A stretch of DNA of 64,000 nt from NCBI RefSeq assembly GCF_002723615.1, contig NZ_KZ304952.1:186001-250000 (forward strand), given 5' to 3'. This stretch comes from Limimaricola cinnabarinus (GTDB lineage: Bacteria > Pseudomonadota > Alphaproteobacteria > Rhodobacterales > Rhodobacteraceae). A program made the position numbers and the translations under genes. Under the pieces are notes generated by a model. That model had not been told where the DNA came from and searched no databases. It saw nothing but the letters and a program-made list of their open reading frames with translations. Below, in pieces: positions 53,857 to 62,786 of the stretch; positions within the stretch are counted from its first letter, which is position 1, and every line of letters begins with the position of its first letter.

Positions 53857-55155
53857 TCAACCGGTCGCGCTGGCCCCCCGGTAAAGGCGCACCGCCTCGT
53901 CCTCCACGATCGCCACATCCGCAAAGCACAGCGGCGCGCCGGCCCGCACGGGCCGCGCCAGTCGCACCCCTTGGGCGAGCCCGATGGGAAGAACGTCACG
54001 ATCTCGGGCGTGCTCGGCGGGCATGACCTGCCCGTGGACGGTGTAGCCCCCCTCCCCGTCAAGGGTTTCGCCCACCGCCAGGTCCCGCTTGGCCACCGCC
54101 GCGACGCTGGCGGCGAAACGCCGCGTGGTGCCGGTCGGCTCATGGCGCAGCGCAGCCGACAGCACCGAAACCGACAGCTCCAACCCGATCATGTGGAAGG
54201 GCCGGTACATGGCGGCGAAACGTCCCGTCGCATCCGTCGGCAGGCCGTATTGGCGAAAGCAGGCCGCGGCATAATCGTTCGGCGCCTCGATCACCACATA
54301 GACGCCCCAGCGCAGATCGCGGAAGACGGGCCGCCCGTCGCGTTCGAGGCTCGAGACCACCTCGACCATGCCGCTCCGTTCCAGCACGCCGCCCAGCGCG
54401 CGGGGGCGCAGGACATGCGCGAGATCGTCCGCGCCGCAGGGCGGGAAGGCCAGTCCCTGTTCGGGAACCGCGAGGCCGGTGGCATTGGCGATGGCCGCGG
54501 CCTCGATCGCGCTCTTGGTGCCGTCGAGAAAGGAGTTGAACATCTGCGGGTTCATGCCCGCCCGGCGCGCCTCTTCGGCGGTGAGCCCGTAATGGTCCCA
54601 GACATCGTCGGGGGTCACCTGATGATAGCCCGGCAGATATTTCGTGCCCTTTCCGGCCGCGACGACCCCGAAGCCGCTGGCCCGCGCCCAATCGACCATC
54701 TCGCAGACCAGCGCAGGCTGATCGCCGTAAGCCATGGAGTAGACCACCCCCGCCTCGGCCGCGCGGTGCGCAAGCGCCGGCCCGGCCAACACGTCCGCCT
54801 CGACATTCACCATGACCACGTGCTTGCCGGCCGCGATGGCGGCAAGCGCATGGGCGATGCCGGCGCGCGGATGCCCCGTGGCCTCGATCACCACCTCGAC
54901 CTCGTCCAGCGCCGCGAGGGCGCGGCCATCATCGACAAAGCGCGTCGCCGCGATGCGCGCCTCGTCCCAGCCGACCTCGGCGCAGGCCGACCTTGCCCGC
55001 CCAGGGTCGAGATCGGCGATCGCCGCCACCTCCAGCCCCTCGATGCCAGGCACTTGGCTGAGGAACATCGAACCGAACTTGCCCGCCCCGATCAGCCCGG
55101 CCCGCACCGGCCTGCCCTCCGCCGCGCGCGCGGCGCAAAGTGTCGTCAGATTCAT
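53857..55155 (-). CDS. Gfo/Idh/MocA-like oxidoreductase with C-terminal SAF domain
   Basis: 432 residues from the ATG at 55155 (GGGAGG upstream); longer in-frame starts enter non-coding sequence. A Rossmann-type N-terminus (AGLIGAGKFGSMFLSQVP) and homoserine-dehydrogenase-like GKHVVMVNVEADVL are followed by a central substrate domain. A C-terminal SAF-type segment (about 355-430, AVAKRDLAVGETLDGEGGYT) completes it. Relatives are annotated as NAD(P)-dependent oxidoreductases of sugar-acid or polyol metabolism; the reaction is unknown. A RidA-like relic lies just upstream on the same strand. Confidence 0.75.
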   Translation of the reverse strand: MNLTTLCAARAAEGRPVRAGLIGAGKFGSMFLSQVPGIEGLEVAAIADLDPGRARSACAEVGWDEARIAATRFVDDGRALAALDEVEVVIEATGHPRAGIAHALAAIAAGKHVVMVNVEADVLAGPALAHRAAEAGVVYSMAYGDQPALVCEMVDWARASGFGVVAAGKGTKYLPGYHQVTPDDVWDHYGLTAEEARRAGMNPQMFNSFLDGTKSAIEAAAIANATGLAVPEQGLAFPPCGADDLAHVLRPRALGGVLERSGMVEVVSSLERDGRPVFRDLRWGVYVVIEAPNDYAAACFRQYGLPTDATGRFAAMYRPFHMIGLELSVSVLSAALRHEPTGTTRRFAASVAAVAKRDLAVGETLDGEGGYTVHGQVMPAEHARDRDVLPIGLAQGVRLARPVRAGAPLCFADVAIVEDEAVRLYRGASATG

Positions 55156-55244
55156 GTCGGCCTCCCTCTCCTGCCCCGAAAGGAGCGGATCGGGCGGCGC
55201 GGGTCCAGAGGCATCGCGCCGGACCGGGCCAAAGGGCCGGGTTT

Positions 55245-55349
55245 TCAGGGCCGTCTTTTCAGGGCCGCCGTCACCTCGACCTCGACGACGAATTGCTGCC
55301 GGGCGAAGCCCGACACGATCATCAGCGTCAAGGCCGCAAGCCGGGGAGG
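55245..55349 (-). pseudogene. C-terminal relic of a RidA-family gene
   Basis: On the minus strand, in one frame ending in TGA at 55245, the translation RLAALTLMIVSGFARQQFVV followed by EVEVTAAL matches the C-terminal strand pattern of RidA/YjgF-type deaminases (VSGFA...VEVE...A). No start or upstream half of the domain is present. The surrounding 55156-55864 region has no intact gene. A 12-base direct repeat TTTTCAGGGCCG (55242 and 55256) overlaps the end of the relic. Confidence 0.45.
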
Positions 55350-55560
55350 CCGTCGTGATCGGAACACCGGCCGGGCCAAGACTGGCCACGTGGCCTGTCC
55401 GATCTGGGCGGCTAGATCATCAGCCCCCCGTGCCTTGTGAACGCCTTTTTCACCGATTGAGGCAAGGTGGCCATGATGAGCCGCAGGTTCAACGGCGCGC
55501 GGTCGCGCAGATCGCACAGCAGGGCCAACCGGTCAGAAAGGTGTCGCTCGGGGTCGGCCC

Positions 55561-55790
55561 GCATTCGATCGATGCCTGTCCGTCTTCGGGAACCTCGGCC
55601 AGCATGGGGTCGAAGTCATCCTCGTGAATGCGCGCCAGGCCGAGAACGTGCCGCCGGAAGACCGAACTGAGCGGCGCCGGCTGGTGGCGGCAACCGCGCG
55701 CCTACGGCCACTTGGGCGAAAGTTTCCGGCCCGAAGGCGGGATCGCCGCGGTGCGGTCCCCTCTCCGGCAGCATGTCCGGCAGTCCGATC
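55561..55790 (+). pseudogene. IS110-family transposase relic
   Basis: The plus strand encodes VFGNLGQHGVEVILVNARQA in one frame. After a shift near 55650 it encodes RKTELSGAGWWRQPRAYGHL, ending in ESFRPEGGIAAVRSPLRQH. These correspond in order to the IS110/IS1111 transposase pattern (...ILVNAR..NVPGRKTD..D..W...L...GLL..SFRP..EI..LR..LR). Upstream and downstream parts are absent and no terminal repeats were seen. It is an old fragment of a mobile element. Confidence 0.6.
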
Positions 55791-55864
55791 ATGCGCCTGC
55801 TGACGAAAGGAAAGCGCGGCCGGGACGTCCGGCGCCGCGCCTTCCCCGCGGCACGCGTGCCGCT

Positions 55865-58249
55865 TCAGCCTTCCTGCCCCTCGCCGGAGCCGCCGGTCGC
55901 CGCATCGTCGACCTGCTTGAGCCGCAGCGCCTGAGTCCGGCCATCCTTGGCCTCGCCGAAGAAGATCGTCTGGTGCGGGAAGGGAATCTCGATCCCGCGC
56001 GCGTCGAAGATGCGCTTGAGGATGCCGTTATAGGCGCGGCCCAGCCCCCATTGCGTGCCCGGCACGGTCTTGATCCGCGCCCGCACCACCACGGCGCTGT
56101 CGCCGAAGCTGTTGACGCCGAACCACTCCATCTCGCCCATGATGTTGGCGCGCTGCTCGGGATCGGCCTTCAGCTCGTCGAAGGCGTCGAACATCGCCTG
56201 CTTCGCCTCTTCCACGTCCTCGCGGTAGGCGATCCCCATGTCGCAGACGAAATACGAGAAATCGCGCATGAAGTTCGACACCATGTCGACGCTGGAGAAG
56301 GGGATGATGTGGAAGGTGCCCTGCACGTCGCGCAAGGACACCGAGCGCACGGTCAGCTTCTCGACCACGCCGGTCGTGCCGCCGACGGTGACCACGTCGC
56401 CCACGTTCATCGCGTTCTCGAACTGGATGAAGACGCCGGTGATGATGTCCTGCACCAGCTTTTGCGCACCAAAGCCGATGGCGAGGCCCAGCACACCGGC
56501 CGAGGCCAGAAGCGGGCCGATGTCGAGGCCGATCTCGGCCAGAGCGAACATCAGGGTGAAGATCAGCAGCGCGATGGCGAAGGCGTTGCGCAGCAGCGTC
56601 AGCAAGGTGGTCTCGCGCGAGGTCGGGATCTTGCCGACCTCGGGGTTGAGCCGGTAGTCGATCCAGCTGTTGACCGCGAGCCAGATCAGCGCCGCCACCA
56701 AGAGGATCAGCGCCACCGAGATAACGCGGCCCGAGGCTTCGAGCCCGACCGGCGAGGCGAACCAGCCGCCGAGATCGTAAAGCCCGATCACGTCGAGCGT
56801 GTAGATGACCACCGCCAGCGTCACCACGAGCCGCAGCGCGATCAGCACCTTGGGCACGATCGCGTTGAGGCGCGGCTCGAGCAGCGGCAGCTTGGTCCGC
56901 ATCTCGGCGGGCAGCACGATGCCATGACGCAGCGCGCGGCCGATCGCGCCGATGATCAGAGATCCGATCAGCGCCGCGGCCAGCACCTTGCCCGAGGCGA
57001 TCAGATGGCCCGCCACCACATCGGCGGAGCGCGAGATCACCATCACGAACATGAAGGCCAGGTAGGTCAGCGCGAACCAGTGCCATGTCCGGGTCAGCGT
57101 GCCCAGCGGGCCGCCGAGCTGCTGGCGCGCCGGCGCTGCGGGTGCTGCGGGCGCTGCGGGCGCTGCCGCATATGATGTGCCGGTGGCCGACACGGGCGCG
57201 CCCGGCAGGCCATCGGGGGCGTCCTGCTCGTCCTCGACCCTGTCGGCCATCAGGCGGCGGGCGATCCAGTTGGCGACATCGTCGCGATGCCGGAACACCA
57301 GCACCACCAGGTAGATCAGGATGAAGACCGAAAGCAGCGCCGAGACGCCGAGGCCCGCGGCGAAGGAGATGTTGCGGTTGACCAGCGGCAGCACCAGAAG
57401 CTGGCCATAGCCCAGCACGCTCACCACCACGTTCACGTGCCGGTTCAGCCGCAGCGCGGCGCTGTTGGACAGGTTGACCAGCCGCAGGCCACCGGTGGCG
57501 GGCGAGACGATGGCGCGGATCGCCACCTTGACCAGCTCGACCAGCAAGAAGGCGTTGAGATAGAGCGCCTGACGGAACCCGACCTCCGCATATTCCCCCA
57601 GCGCCATCAGCGATATGGCATACCCCAGCGCCCAGGCCGCGACGACCACCGCCGCGTCGAGCAGGGTCGAGCCCACGAAGATGAAGATCGTGCGCAGGAA
57701 ATTGGCGTGCGCGGCGCGCTCGCCCATCCGCTGGAAGACCGGCTTCATCAGCGCCCGCAGCACCATCCAGACCGCCACCGTGATGACGATCACCAGGATC
57801 AGGCTCTGGAAGGTCTCCCACAGCACCGGCAGGTCGAGCCCGGCGAGACCGCCCAGAAGATTGCCATTGCCCGAAAAGCTGCGGATGACCTGATCGGTCT
57901 GCGCGGCCAGCCCTTCGGCGATGTCCTGGGTGATCTGGGCGATGCGCGTTCCGATCGATACGCGCGGTTCGATCGCCGGCACCGCTTCGGCGGTCGCCTC
58001 GATCTCGCCGAGCGGCCCCGCCTCGGTGGTCACGCGTTCCAGCTCCGCGATCAGCGCCTCCCGCGCGGTTTCATCGCGCAGCACCTCGAGCAGGCCGGTG
58101 AGCGGCCCCGCCCCGGCTTCCGCCGCGACCTCTTCGGAGGCCACCGATTGAGCAGGCAGGATCTGGGCCATGGCCTGCTGCGGCAGGCCGAGGATCAATC
58201 CCAGCAACAGAGCCGCAACTTGTATCAATTGAACAAAGGGTCGTGGCAT
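55865..58249 (-). CDS. Large MscS-family mechanosensitive channel
   Basis: 794 residues. A signal peptide (cut near AMA, residue 28) and a periplasmic region of about 115 residues precede roughly ten membrane segments. The MscS core follows: pore helix GVLGLAIGFGAQKLVQDIIT, then IQFENAMNVGDVVTVGGTTG and a cytoplasmic beta/alpha domain. The long form resembles YbiO/YnaI-type channels that release solutes on hypo-osmotic shock. A cytosolic loop has an Ala-Pro repeat ([12 protein letters not shown], about residue 365), reflecting a short GC-rich tandem repeat near 57131-57170. It stands alone. Confidence 0.9.
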   Translation of the reverse strand: MPRPFVQLIQVAALLLGLILGLPQQAMAQILPAQSVASEEVAAEAGAGPLTGLLEVLRDETAREALIAELERVTTEAGPLGEIEATAEAVPAIEPRVSIGTRIAQITQDIAEGLAAQTDQVIRSFSGNGNLLGGLAGLDLPVLWETFQSLILVIVITVAVWMVLRALMKPVFQRMGERAAHANFLRTIFIFVGSTLLDAAVVVAAWALGYAISLMALGEYAEVGFRQALYLNAFLLVELVKVAIRAIVSPATGGLRLVNLSNSAALRLNRHVNVVVSVLGYGQLLVLPLVNRNISFAAGLGVSALLSVFILIYLVVLVFRHRDDVANWIARRLMADRVEDEQDAPDGLPGAPVSATGTSYAAAPAAPAAPAAPARQQLGGPLGTLTRTWHWFALTYLAFMFVMVISRSADVVAGHLIASGKVLAAALIGSLIIGAIGRALRHGIVLPAEMRTKLPLLEPRLNAIVPKVLIALRLVVTLAVVIYTLDVIGLYDLGGWFASPVGLEASGRVISVALILLVAALIWLAVNSWIDYRLNPEVGKIPTSRETTLLTLLRNAFAIALLIFTLMFALAEIGLDIGPLLASAGVLGLAIGFGAQKLVQDIITGVFIQFENAMNVGDVVTVGGTTGVVEKLTVRSVSLRDVQGTFHIIPFSSVDMVSNFMRDFSYFVCDMGIAYREDVEEAKQAMFDAFDELKADPEQRANIMGEMEWFGVNSFGDSAVVVRARIKTVPGTQWGLGRAYNGILKRIFDARGIEIPFPHQTIFFGEAKDGRTQALRLKQVDDAATGGSGEGQEG

Positions 58250-58737
58250 CGACGGCCTTCCTTCTGGGCGTTCGAGCGGGCCCAGGCACCGTCAGGCGGC
58301 CGGGCGGCGGGCATTGCGATCGGATTGCCCGGATATCGGGCACCCCGGTTCCTCGTGCGCCCATAGCAGGAGCACGAGACCGTTTCGGAAACAGTGCCTA
58401 TCGCGGCATCGGGGATGAAGGAAGGGGGATACAACGGTGAAATCCCTGTCACTTCACGACGCGGAATGCCTCTGCATGGCATCATCGGGCCTGGTCTTGG
58501 CAGGAATGAGCCAGCACCCCATGGATTTTCGGGCGGAACGCGGAGCTGTCGCGGGGCGGCATCCACACGACCGTCACGACCGCGTCAGACCGCCCGAGGC
58601 GCCGGGCGAACGCGCTTCGGAGCCGTTGATAGGCTCCTCATACTCCCGTTCTTCCATAGGCCGAAAGATGTGAGATTGGCCGCGAACGGCCAGAGGGCCG
58701 ACCGAAGTGACGGCAACCGCTCTTTCCCCTTTTGCCG
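58250..58737. other. Intergenic region without a supported gene
   Basis: 488 bases upstream of the MscS-type gene and downstream of a small minus-strand ORF. Several overlapping open frames exist, but none has a convincing ribosome site, family resemblance or codon pattern. No repeat, tRNA or strong terminator was recognised. Confidence 0.5.
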
Positions 58738-59043
58738 TCAGGTTCCAGCCAAGGCAACGTCACCTCGCAGCCGCCGAACGGTTTCGCGCAGTCCTTGCAG
58801 AACGCGCGCCATCGCGGCGATGTCGATATCACCCTCATCACGCAGCGCCGCGAGATCCGCATGCGCCCGTGCGGTTTGCTTGCGCGCAAGCGTACCGCGC
58901 AATTTCTGGCTGCAGGTGTCGATGCTGCGTGCCGTCCTATCGAGCGCGTGACGCACGCGCGACATGTCGTCCTGGCGGCGCAGCAGCGACAGCGCGGCAT
59001 CCACGCCATCAACAAAGTTCCATGCATGCCGCGAGGTCAGCAA
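58738..59043 (-). CDS. Hypothetical small helical protein
   Basis: 101 residues if started at the TTG at 59043, whose nearest purine-rich site (AAGG) is unusually close; a downstream GTG is possible. The product is rich in Arg, Asp, Ala and Leu and predicted helical (VLQGLRETVRRLRGDV near the end). No family is recognised. Codon choice is less GC-rich at third positions than in neighbouring genes. It is divergent from the oxidase operon and shares the CCTTAAGG element with it. Confidence 0.4.
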   Translation of the reverse strand: MLTSRHAWNFVDGVDAALSLLRRQDDMSRVRHALDRTARSIDTCSQKLRGTLARKQTARAHADLAALRDEGDIDIAAMARVLQGLRETVRRLRGDVALAGT

Positions 59044-59046
59044 AAG

Positions 59047-59065
59047 CCTTAAGGTTTCCTTAAGG
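59047..59065. promoter_or_regulatory. Doubled palindrome CCTTAAGG-TTT-CCTTAAGG
   Basis: Two copies of a perfect 8-bp palindrome separated by three bases, 67 bases upstream of the oxidase operon start and next to the divergent small ORF. It is both a direct and an inverted repeat. It does not match the FNR site (TTGAT-N4-ATCAA). A candidate operator for an unknown regulator. Confidence 0.5.
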
Positions 59066-59131
59066 AATCGAGACGAACCGCACGGCTTTCACGACCGCGC
59101 CGATGCGCGGCCGGATTGAGGAGAACATCAC

Positions 59132-60721
59132 TTGGTCTTTACCATCGGAACCTTGGTCCTCGTCAGCTTCGCGGTCTCACTGATGGCACTCGTGGTGCTG
59201 ATCTGGGCGATTTCGCGCAGCGATCTGCAGCTCGATCAGCATGATGCCGACACCATCTTCGAGGCAGAGGCGCGCCCCGCCGGCTTCGACGATCCCAGCG
59301 AGCGCACCGAAGACACGCGCAGCCCGATCGGCATCGGGGGAGAGGATCTTCATCCGGCCGCCTCGCGACAGGCGGTCCTCTTTATGCTCGGCATGGCAAC
59401 GCTGTGGCTCGTGATCGGTTCCGTCTTCGGGCTGATGGCCTCCTTCAAGCTGCACATGCCCGATTGGCTCAACGATTGGGCGCCGCTCACCTTCGGTCGG
59501 GTCCGCACCATGCACCTGAACCTCGTGGCCTATGGCTGGGCGACGGCGGGCGGCGTCGGGCTGGCGCTGTGGCTCATCCCGACGATCTTCGGCACGCATC
59601 TGCGCCTGCCGCGCCTCGCGCTCCTGGGTGGGGTGCTGCTCAACATCGCGGTCGCGGGCGGCGTCACGGCGATCGGCAGCGGCTGGACCGACGGGCTGGA
59701 ATGGCTCGAGATCCCCTGGCAGTTCGACATCCTGTTCGCCATCGGCGCGCTGTGTCTCGTGGTGCCGCTCCTCGCCACGGCGCGCCACCGGCAGGTGCAC
59801 CATATCTATGTCACGGGCTGGTACTATCTCGGCGCGATGATCTGGTTTCCGGTCCTGTTCGTCGTGGCGAACATCCCCGGGCTTCATGTCGGCGCGCAGC
59901 AGGCCGCGGTGAACTGGTGGTTCGCGCACAACGTGCTGGGGCTGTGGCTCACGCCTCTGGGCGTCGGCGCCGCCTATTACCTGCTGCCGCGAATCATCGG
60001 CAAGCCGATCTACTCCTACCGCCTGTCGCTCGTCGGGTTCTGGGCGCTGGCGCTGTTTTACAGCCAGGTCGGCATCCATCACCTGATCGGCGGCCCGATC
60101 CCCACCTGGGTGGTGACGCTGTCGGTGGTGCAATCGGTCATGATGTTCATTCCGGTCATCGCCGTGGCGATCAACCAGCACCCGCTGTGGATGGGCAACC
60201 TCTCCGCCTTCCGCGCCTCGGTGCCGCTGCGCTTCGTCGCGATCGGGGCGCTGCTCTACACCGCCGCCTCGTTCCAGGGTTCGCTGGAGGCGCTGCGCTC
60301 GATGAACTCGGTCACGCATTTCACCCATTACACGGTGGGCCACGCCCATCTGGGCGCCTATGGCTTCGTCTCCCTCGTGCTGTTCGGCGGCTTCTACTAC
60401 GTGGTGCCGCGCCTGCTCGGGCGGGTCTGGCCCATGTCCTGGCTGATGCATGCGCATTTCTGGTTGGTGACGGTGGGCTTCGCGATCTACTTCGTCTCGC
60501 TGTCGATCGGCGGCTGGCTGCAGGGCCAGGCGATGCTCGATCCCGCGCGCGATTTCCTCGCCAGCATGGAGCTGACAATTCCCTATCTCACCGGACGCTC
60601 GATCGGCGGCACCCTGATGCTGCTGGGTCACTTCGCCTTTGCCATCAACCTCGTCGCGATCCTCGCCGGTCGCGGTGCCGAGCGCATGCCGCTGGCGGCC
60701 GCACCGCAGCCCGGCGAATGA
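59132..60721 (+). CDS. ccoN: cbb3-type cytochrome oxidase subunit I with CcoS-like N-terminus
   Basis: 529 residues from a TTG at 59132, with GAGGAG eight bases upstream and no better start. Residues 1-48 (hydrophobic helix, then IWAISRSDLQLDQHDADTIF) resemble the small assembly protein CcoS (helix, F/LWA, acidic D-rich tail). Residues about 78-520 form the oxidase core with heme/copper ligands His128, His266, His316-His317 and His404/His406, and a helix-VII Tyr376 in the cbb3 position. It reduces oxygen with electrons from the c-type subunits. CcoN and CcoS are normally separate proteins. Confidence 0.85.
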   Translation: MVFTIGTLVLVSFAVSLMALVVLIWAISRSDLQLDQHDADTIFEAEARPAGFDDPSERTEDTRSPIGIGGEDLHPAASRQAVLFMLGMATLWLVIGSVFGLMASFKLHMPDWLNDWAPLTFGRVRTMHLNLVAYGWATAGGVGLALWLIPTIFGTHLRLPRLALLGGVLLNIAVAGGVTAIGSGWTDGLEWLEIPWQFDILFAIGALCLVVPLLATARHRQVHHIYVTGWYYLGAMIWFPVLFVVANIPGLHVGAQQAAVNWWFAHNVLGLWLTPLGVGAAYYLLPRIIGKPIYSYRLSLVGFWALALFYSQVGIHHLIGGPIPTWVVTLSVVQSVMMFIPVIAVAINQHPLWMGNLSAFRASVPLRFVAIGALLYTAASFQGSLEALRSMNSVTHFTHYTVGHAHLGAYGFVSLVLFGGFYYVVPRLLGRVWPMSWLMHAHFWLVTVGFAIYFVSLSIGGWLQGQAMLDPARDFLASMELTIPYLTGRSIGGTLMLLGHFAFAINLVAILAGRGAERMPLAAAPQPGE

Positions 60722-60731
60722 GGAGACAGTC

Positions 60732-61361
60732 ATGAACCGCGCCCTCCCGCTGATCCTGCTGGCCACCACCATCCTGGTCTTCGCCACCGTGTTTCTCGTG
60801 ATCCTGCCGGCCGGCCAGATCCGCTCGGCGGCGATTCCCGAGGGGCTCGAGCCCTACGACGCCGCCGAGACGCGCGGACGCGCGCAATATGTGAGCCTGG
60901 GCTGCGTCTACTGCCATTCCCAGCAGCCCCGCGCGCCCGAACAGGCCCCCGACACGGCGCGCGGCTGGGGGCGGCCCTCGACCGCCTCGGACTATGCCTT
61001 CGACAGCCCGCACCTGCTCGGCACCATGCGGACCGGCCCGGACCTGCTCAACATCGGCGCCCGCATGCCCAGCCGCGCATGGCAGCTGACGCATCTCTAC
61101 CAGCCGCGCGCGATCCACCCGACCTCGATCATGCCGAGCTACCCCTTCCTGTTCGAGACCAAGCCCGAGGCCGCGGCGGGCGACGTGCTGGTGCAGCTGC
61201 CCCCCGAGTACCGGCCCGAAGACGGCAGCGTGGTCGTGGCGCGCCCCGAGGCCCTCGATCTCGTGGCCTATCTCGTCGGGCTCGACCGGACCTACCCGGC
61301 GGCCACGCCCGACCTGCGCGACAATGGCTATGCCGAAGCACGCGAAGGAGAGGCCGAATGA
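60732..61361 (+). CDS. ccoO: cbb3-type oxidase subunit II (CcoO-like cytochrome c)
   Basis: 209 residues from the ATG at 60732 (AGGAGACAG upstream). One N-terminal membrane helix anchors a periplasmic monoheme domain: CVYCH at 58-62 in the CcoO motif LGCVYCHSQQPR, then RGWGRPSTASDYAFDSPHLL and GTMRTGPDLLNIG, with the Met ligand in SIMPSYPFLF. It passes electrons to subunit I. The stop overlaps the next gene by ATGA. Confidence 0.92.
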   Translation: MNRALPLILLATTILVFATVFLVILPAGQIRSAAIPEGLEPYDAAETRGRAQYVSLGCVYCHSQQPRAPEQAPDTARGWGRPSTASDYAFDSPHLLGTMRTGPDLLNIGARMPSRAWQLTHLYQPRAIHPTSIMPSYPFLFETKPEAAAGDVLVQLPPEYRPEDGSVVVARPEALDLVAYLVGLDRTYPAATPDLRDNGYAEAREGEAE

Positions 61362-62053
61362 GCGGCAAGAACGAGCACCCGGAAGATTTCGGCACCGGCG
61401 CGCGCGATCTCCAAGAGCATTTCGAGCCGCACGAGCTGAAGAACCCGATCCCGTGGCCCCTGATCGCGATCGCGGCGACGCTGGCGATCTGGGGCGGGGC
61501 GACGCTGCTGTTCGACGCCCGCGCGACCACAACGGGGCGGGATGCGCTGCTGGCCCAGGGGCGGCCCGAGATGACGCCGTCCCTCGTCGAGACCGCGGCG
61601 CAGGAGGGCGACGCGGCCGCCGCGCGAAGCGCCGCCCTCTATGACAGCTACTGCGCCACCTGCCACCAGACCAACGGCGCCGGGGTGCGCGGCGCGGTGC
61701 CGCCGCTCGACGGGTCGGAATACGTGCTGGCCGACGCCGCGCTGCCGGTATCGATCCTGCTGCGCGGCCTTTCGGGCCCGATCGTGGTCGATGGCGAGGT
61801 CTATGACGCGCGGATGCCGACCTGGCACGCCACGCTGGGGGACGAGGAGATCGCCGGCATCGTCACGCATGTGCGCGGCGCATGGTCGAACGATGCGGGC
61901 CCGGTATCCGCCGAGCAGGTCGCGGCCACCCGCGCGGCCCTCTCGGCCGAGCTCGATCGCCCCTGGGCCGGAGGCGCCGAGCTGTTCGACGCCTTCGGCG
62001 AGTTCTCCGAGACCATGGCCGATGACCAGCCCGAGGAGCCGCGCGCCCAATGA
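61358..62053 (+). CDS. Membrane-anchored monoheme cytochrome c (CcoP-like)
   Basis: 231 residues. A hydrophilic start with DFGTGARDLQEHFEPHELKN, a single helix (about 33-51) and one heme site CATCH (99-103) with a Met in ARMPTWHATL as sixth ligand. It takes the place of CcoP in the operon but has one heme where CcoP has two. The acidic, Glu-rich C-terminus is unusual. ATGA overlaps both neighbours. Confidence 0.85.
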   Translation: MSGKNEHPEDFGTGARDLQEHFEPHELKNPIPWPLIAIAATLAIWGGATLLFDARATTTGRDALLAQGRPEMTPSLVETAAQEGDAAAARSAALYDSYCATCHQTNGAGVRGAVPPLDGSEYVLADAALPVSILLRGLSGPIVVDGEVYDARMPTWHATLGDEEIAGIVTHVRGAWSNDAGPVSAEQVAATRAALSAELDRPWAGGAELFDAFGEFSETMADDQPEEPRAQ

Positions 62054-62772
62054 CACGTTTCACCCCCCTACTCTTCGCACTCGCCGCCCTGGGCACCGCC
62101 GCGACGGCGCAGGAGCGCATCGAAACCGCCCCCGTCGAAACGGCCGACGCCTTCGCGCAGGCCGCCCGGTCGGCGACCGGCCTGCCCGACCCGCTGCCGC
62201 TGGTGGCCGGCATCGAGGCCGCCGACAATGGCGTCTGGGCCTGCGCCTCCTGCCATGGCGACCAGGGCCAGGGCACGCAGAACGTGCCGCGCCTCGCGGG
62301 GCTTCCGGCCGGCTACATCGCAAAGCAGCTGCATGATTACCGCGAGGGCACGCGCGAGGACGGCAACATGCGCTTCGTCGCCGACCAGCTTTCGGAAGAC
62401 GAGATACTCGCCCTCGCGCTCTATTACGAAAAGCTCGACACCGCCCCCTCTTCGCGCGCCGAACTTGGCGGCGATCTCGAGCGCGGCCGGAAGCTGGCGC
62501 TGCGCGGCGACTGGGAAGTCGACCTGCCCTCCTGCTTTTCCTGCCATGGCGGGTCGGGCTGGGGCGTCGGCCAGTCCTTTCCGCCGATCGCCGGGCAACA
62601 GCCGGCCTATACCCATGAGCAACTCGCCGCGTGGCAGGGGGAAACCCGGCGCAACTCGCCGCTGGGGCTGATGCATTCGGTGGCCCGCTCGATGTCGGAC
62701 GCCGACATGCGCGCGGTGGCCGACTACCTCGCCACGCTGCCGCCCCCGCAGCCCGCCGATACCTCGCGCTGA
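62050..62772 (+). CDS. Secreted diheme cytochrome c (c4-like)
   Basis: 240 residues with a signal peptide ending ATA (residue 20). Two heme sites, CASCH (65-69) and CFSCH (162-166), each begin a class I cytochrome domain; GNMRFVADQLSEDEILALAL and GLMHSVARSMSDADMRAVAD contain the likely Met ligands. This is the cytochrome c4 arrangement, a soluble periplasmic electron donor to cbb3-type oxidases. Confidence 0.88.
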   Translation: MTRFTPLLFALAALGTAATAQERIETAPVETADAFAQAARSATGLPDPLPLVAGIEAADNGVWACASCHGDQGQGTQNVPRLAGLPAGYIAKQLHDYREGTREDGNMRFVADQLSEDEILALALYYEKLDTAPSSRAELGGDLERGRKLALRGDWEVDLPSCFSCHGGSGWGVGQSFPPIAGQQPAYTHEQLAAWQGETRRNSPLGLMHSVARSMSDADMRAVADYLATLPPPQPADTSR

Positions 62773-62786
62773 CAGGAAGGTCCGCA

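Noticed and set aside
59132-60721. Subunit I considered as a nitric oxide reductase NorB
   Set aside because: The partner at 60732 is a CcoO-type cytochrome with the CVYCHSQ motif, and the helix-VII tyrosine expected for a cbb3 oxidase is present.
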